Shown here: in pieces, positions 8,134 through 9,528 of the stretch | How the letters are laid out: every line of letters begins with the position of its first letter | Position numbering within the stretch: the stretch's first letter is position 1 | Assembly (NCBI GenBank): GCA_034434235.1 | Contig: DAOTZV010000156.1 | Coordinates: 1-9,528, forward strand | Direction: 5' to 3' | Source of the DNA: CAKZKT01 sp034434235 | Lineage (GTDB): Bacteria; Chloroflexota; Anaerolineae; CG2-30-64-16 | Length of the DNA: 9,528 nucleotides | Notes under the pieces: generated by a model | Told to the model about the DNA's origin: nothing | Databases searched by the model: none | What the model saw: the letters and a program-made list of their open reading frames with translations, nothing else | Position numbers and translations under genes: made by a program

Positions 8134-9042
8134 CTACAGGGCATTCCTGTTCTTGCGCAACCGTTGCGCGACGCTCATGCGCTGCCGCGGCCAGAAAAAG
8201 GCCATGCCCACGAATAGTGCCCCCGCCAGGCCGGCGCCGCCGCCCAGGATCGCCAACAGATGCTGCGCTGGCTGCGGCGCGGCTTGCTGCTGATCGGTCG
8301 CGGCGAAGAAGGCCAGCAGGTCGGCCTGTTCGTCCGGCGTGAGCGGCCGGCCGGCATAGATGCCCTGCATGGTGGGAAAGGGGAGGCCGTTCAGCGCGGC
8401 GGCCAGTCCCGCGGAGCCGCCGTACCGCGCATAGACGTGCGTCAGATCGGGGCCGAGCGCGCCGCCGCCCAGCGCCGCGGCTCCCTCCACCGAGTGGCAG
8501 GCGATGCAGGCCGTCGCGCCCCCGGCGAGACGCGCCCGGCCCGTGAAGAGCAGGCGCCCCTGTTCCGCGCTCCCGTTGGCCGCGACCGCCGGCGCGGCCG
8601 GCTGAGCCGGTGCCGTGGCTGATGTCGGCGCGGCCGCGGCGCTTTGACCGGCCAGATACGCGATCAGGTCGTCCACCTCCCGCGGCGACAGGCCCAGATT
8701 CGGCATCGGCACGTTGTTGGACTCCTTCAGCAATTGCCCCGCGATCGGGTCGCCGGACGCCAGCACCTTGTCCGGCGTCGCGATGAAAGCCTTGAGCCAG
8801 GCCGGATCGCGTTGCGTCGTGACCCCCTTGAGGTCGGGGCCGACGAGCTTGCCGCCGCCGACCGTGTGACACGCGACGCATTTGGTCTTGAACGTCTGCG
8901 CGCCGGCGACCGGATCCTGGCCGGCCGGCGCGGCCTCGACGCGGGCCAGGGAAGCAACCAGGCACGCCACGATCACGAGGGCCGCGCGCGCGCCGCGGCG
9001 GAGCGCCGACGATATGGCGCGGGATGAACCGTGCAGGGGCAT
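8134..9042 (-). CDS. narC: Membrane-anchored diheme cytochrome c, NarC-like
   Basis: This 302-residue exported protein has two class I cytochrome c domains. Heme 1 is CVACH at 55-59 with Met113 (NVPMPNLG) as probable sixth ligand. Heme 2 is CIACH at 179-183 with Met225 (PFPTMQG) as candidate ligand. An Ala/Pro-rich linker (about 134-156) joins them. Residues about 18-38 form a signal peptide or N-terminal anchor after ALRRGAR. A C-terminal span (about 262-284, HLLAILGGGAGLAGALFVGM) is followed by a basic tail, placing the hemes outside the cytoplasm. A lipobox-like IVAC at 24-27 is a weaker alternative. It precedes narG by 45 bases, as narC does in Thermus thermophilus, where that diheme cytochrome is needed for active nitrate reductase. 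Equivalence is inferred from order and heme count. GGAGG 5 bases before ATG 9042 sets the start. Confidence 0.88.
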   Translation of the reverse strand: MPLHGSSRAISSALRRGARAALVIVACLVASLARVEAAPAGQDPVAGAQTFKTKCVACHTVGGGKLVGPDLKGVTTQRDPAWLKAFIATPDKVLASGDPIAGQLLKESNNVPMPNLGLSPREVDDLIAYLAGQSAAAAPTSATAPAQPAAPAVAANGSAEQGRLLFTGRARLAGGATACIACHSVEGAAALGGGALGPDLTHVYARYGGSAGLAAALNGLPFPTMQGIYAGRPLTPDEQADLLAFFAATDQQQAAPQPAQHLLAILGGGAGLAGALFVGMAFFWPRQRMSVAQRLRKNRNAL

Positions 9043-9047
9043 GATGA

Positions 9048-9052
9048 CCTCC
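9048..9052 (-). promoter_or_regulatory. Ribosome-binding site deciding the cytochrome c start
   Basis: GGAGG lies 5 bases before ATG 9042. An in-frame ATG at 9102 would add 20 residues but has no ribosome site and lies only 8 bases from the predicted transcription start. It would also put a non-signal-like MAAFRLLAAVRRPS segment ahead of the signal sequence. The 9042 start is preferred. Confidence 0.8.
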
Positions 9053-9109
9053 AGGGACGGACTTGGGCGTCGGACGGCGGCTAACAGTCGGAACGCCGCC
9101 ACGCATCTC

Positions 9110-9122
9110 TGGGAAAATTATA
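9110..9122 (-). promoter_or_regulatory. Predicted nar operon promoter (-10 TATAAT)
   Basis: A perfect TATAAT (9122 down to 9117) lies in the only AT-rich patch upstream of the cytochrome gene. It would start transcription near 9110, leaving a leader of about 68 bases. The hexamer 17 bases upstream (TATCCT) is a poor -35 box, as expected for an activator-dependent promoter. A CRP/FNR-type dyad sits at the matching distance. The start site is predicted, not measured. Confidence 0.6.
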
Positions 9123-9143
9123 TCTGCGCCGGCATCGGGAGGA

Positions 9144-9159
9144 TAGGACAAATGTCACA
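9144..9159 (-). promoter_or_regulatory. CRP/FNR-family operator-like dyad at about -41.5
   Basis: On the minus strand TGTGACATTTGTCCTA matches the CRP-type pattern TGTGA-N6-TCACA fully in the first half and at three of five positions in the second. Within it GACA-TT-TGTC (9156-9147) is a perfect dyad. Both are centred at 9151.5, which is -41.5 from the predicted start at 9110, the classic class II activator position. Regulation of a nar operon by an FNR/DNR-type oxygen or nitric-oxide sensor would fit. Which regulator binds is unknown. Confidence 0.55.
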
Positions 9160-9199
9160 CGGGGGGATCGCAAGCGCAGGGCAAAATTCATCGCTAAGT

Positions 9200-9528
9200 T
9201 TATTCAATTTCTCCCCGCCGACTGAGCAGCGCCAGCGCCGTCACCGCCAGAAAGAGCAGCAGCGCGACCCCGTTGAGCATGCCGCCCCAGCGGCGCAGAT
9301 CGGCCCAACCGGCCAGGTCGCCGATCACGCGCAGGACGAGCGATGCATGCAGCAGGATCACGTGGCCGTAGAAGTGCGCGGCGTAGCCCATCTCCCGCCC
9401 CAGGACGGCGGGGAAGATCACCGGCGCGTGGCCGAAGATCATGCCGAAGACGAAGCCCAGGAAGAGGGTGTGTAGGGTGGCATCGTAGAGCGGCCCCGCG
9501 GCCTGGCGGCCGGCCACGAGCGCCAGCG
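9200..9528 (-). CDS. Partial polytopic membrane protein, His-rich, unknown function
   Basis: The last 108 residues of a gene that enters from the right edge. About three to four membrane spans are visible. The most distinctive block is LHTLFLGFVFGMIFGHAPVIFPAVLG, followed by AHFYGHVILLHASLVLRVIGDLAGW and a final hydrophobic span ending in SRRGEIE. Several histidines (LHT, FGHAP, AHFYGH, LLH) sit within or beside the spans and could bind heme or copper. The texture recalls NnrS-like or similar heme/copper membrane proteins of denitrification loci, but I do not recognise the family with confidence. It is in the same orientation as the nar genes but is separated from them by 157 bases containing the predicted nar promoter. 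A GTG at 9517 is an internal codon in my reading, as the frame stays open to the window edge. Confidence 0.65.
   Translation of the reverse strand, partial: LALVAGRQAAGPLYDATLHTLFLGFVFGMIFGHAPVIFPAVLGREMGYAAHFYGHVILLHASLVLRVIGDLAGWADLRRWGGMLNGVALLLFLAVTALALLSRRGEIE

Noticed and set aside
4684..8217. A 1177-codon plus-strand open frame opposite narG
   Set aside because: It lies in a codon-position-biased shadow of narG, has no ribosome site and its composition (His/Arg/Val/Gly-rich, no domains) is typical of antisense frames in GC-rich genes.

Overview
This window is a high-GC bacterial segment, and every recognisable gene lies on the minus strand. It holds a complete respiratory nitrate reductase operon. 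In transcription order (right to left) the genes are a diheme cytochrome c (narC-like), narG, narH, narJ, narI, a NarK-type nitrate/nitrite transporter and an FmdE-family protein cut by the left window edge. A partial polytopic membrane protein sits upstream at the right edge. The order cytochrome c-G-H-J-I-K matches the nar operon known from Thermus thermophilus. The gene style and the short dispersed palindromic repeats remind me more of a Chloroflexota (Anaerolineae-like) genome. The taxonomic call is an inference from gene order and repeat flavour, and Deinococcota or another lineage is possible.

Layout: 9200-9528 is the 3' part of a membrane protein of unknown function. 9043-9199 is an intergenic promoter region with a TATAAT -10 box and a CRP/FNR-like dyad centred at about -41.5 from the predicted start. 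8134-9042 is the diheme cytochrome c. 4474-8088 is narG, 2951-4471 narH, 2463-2951 narJ and 1759-2448 narI, all nearly abutting or overlapping. 1576-1758 is a spacer built of direct repeats, dyads and two perfect hairpins. 283-1575 is narK and 1-273 the FmdE-like gene. No factor-independent terminator is visible from 9110 to 1, so the set could be one transcript.

How the genes work together: NarK brings nitrate in or exchanges it for nitrite. NarI oxidises quinol through two b hemes. Electrons pass through the four Fe-S clusters of NarH and the FS0 cluster of NarG to the Mo-bisMGD site that reduces nitrate in the cytoplasm. NarJ is the assembly chaperone. The exported diheme cytochrome c is an accessory electron carrier or assembly factor, as shown for Thermus NarC. 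The FmdE-like protein belongs to a family linked to molybdenum/tungsten enzymes and may serve the same system.

The least ordinary features are a palindromic repeat apparently domesticated in frame inside narG, the repeat-rich narI-narK spacer, a GC-rich hairpin between the cytochrome and narG, and the well-placed activator site upstream. I found no evidence of a wholly new system: the core is a known pathway with unusual accessories and repeat insertions.
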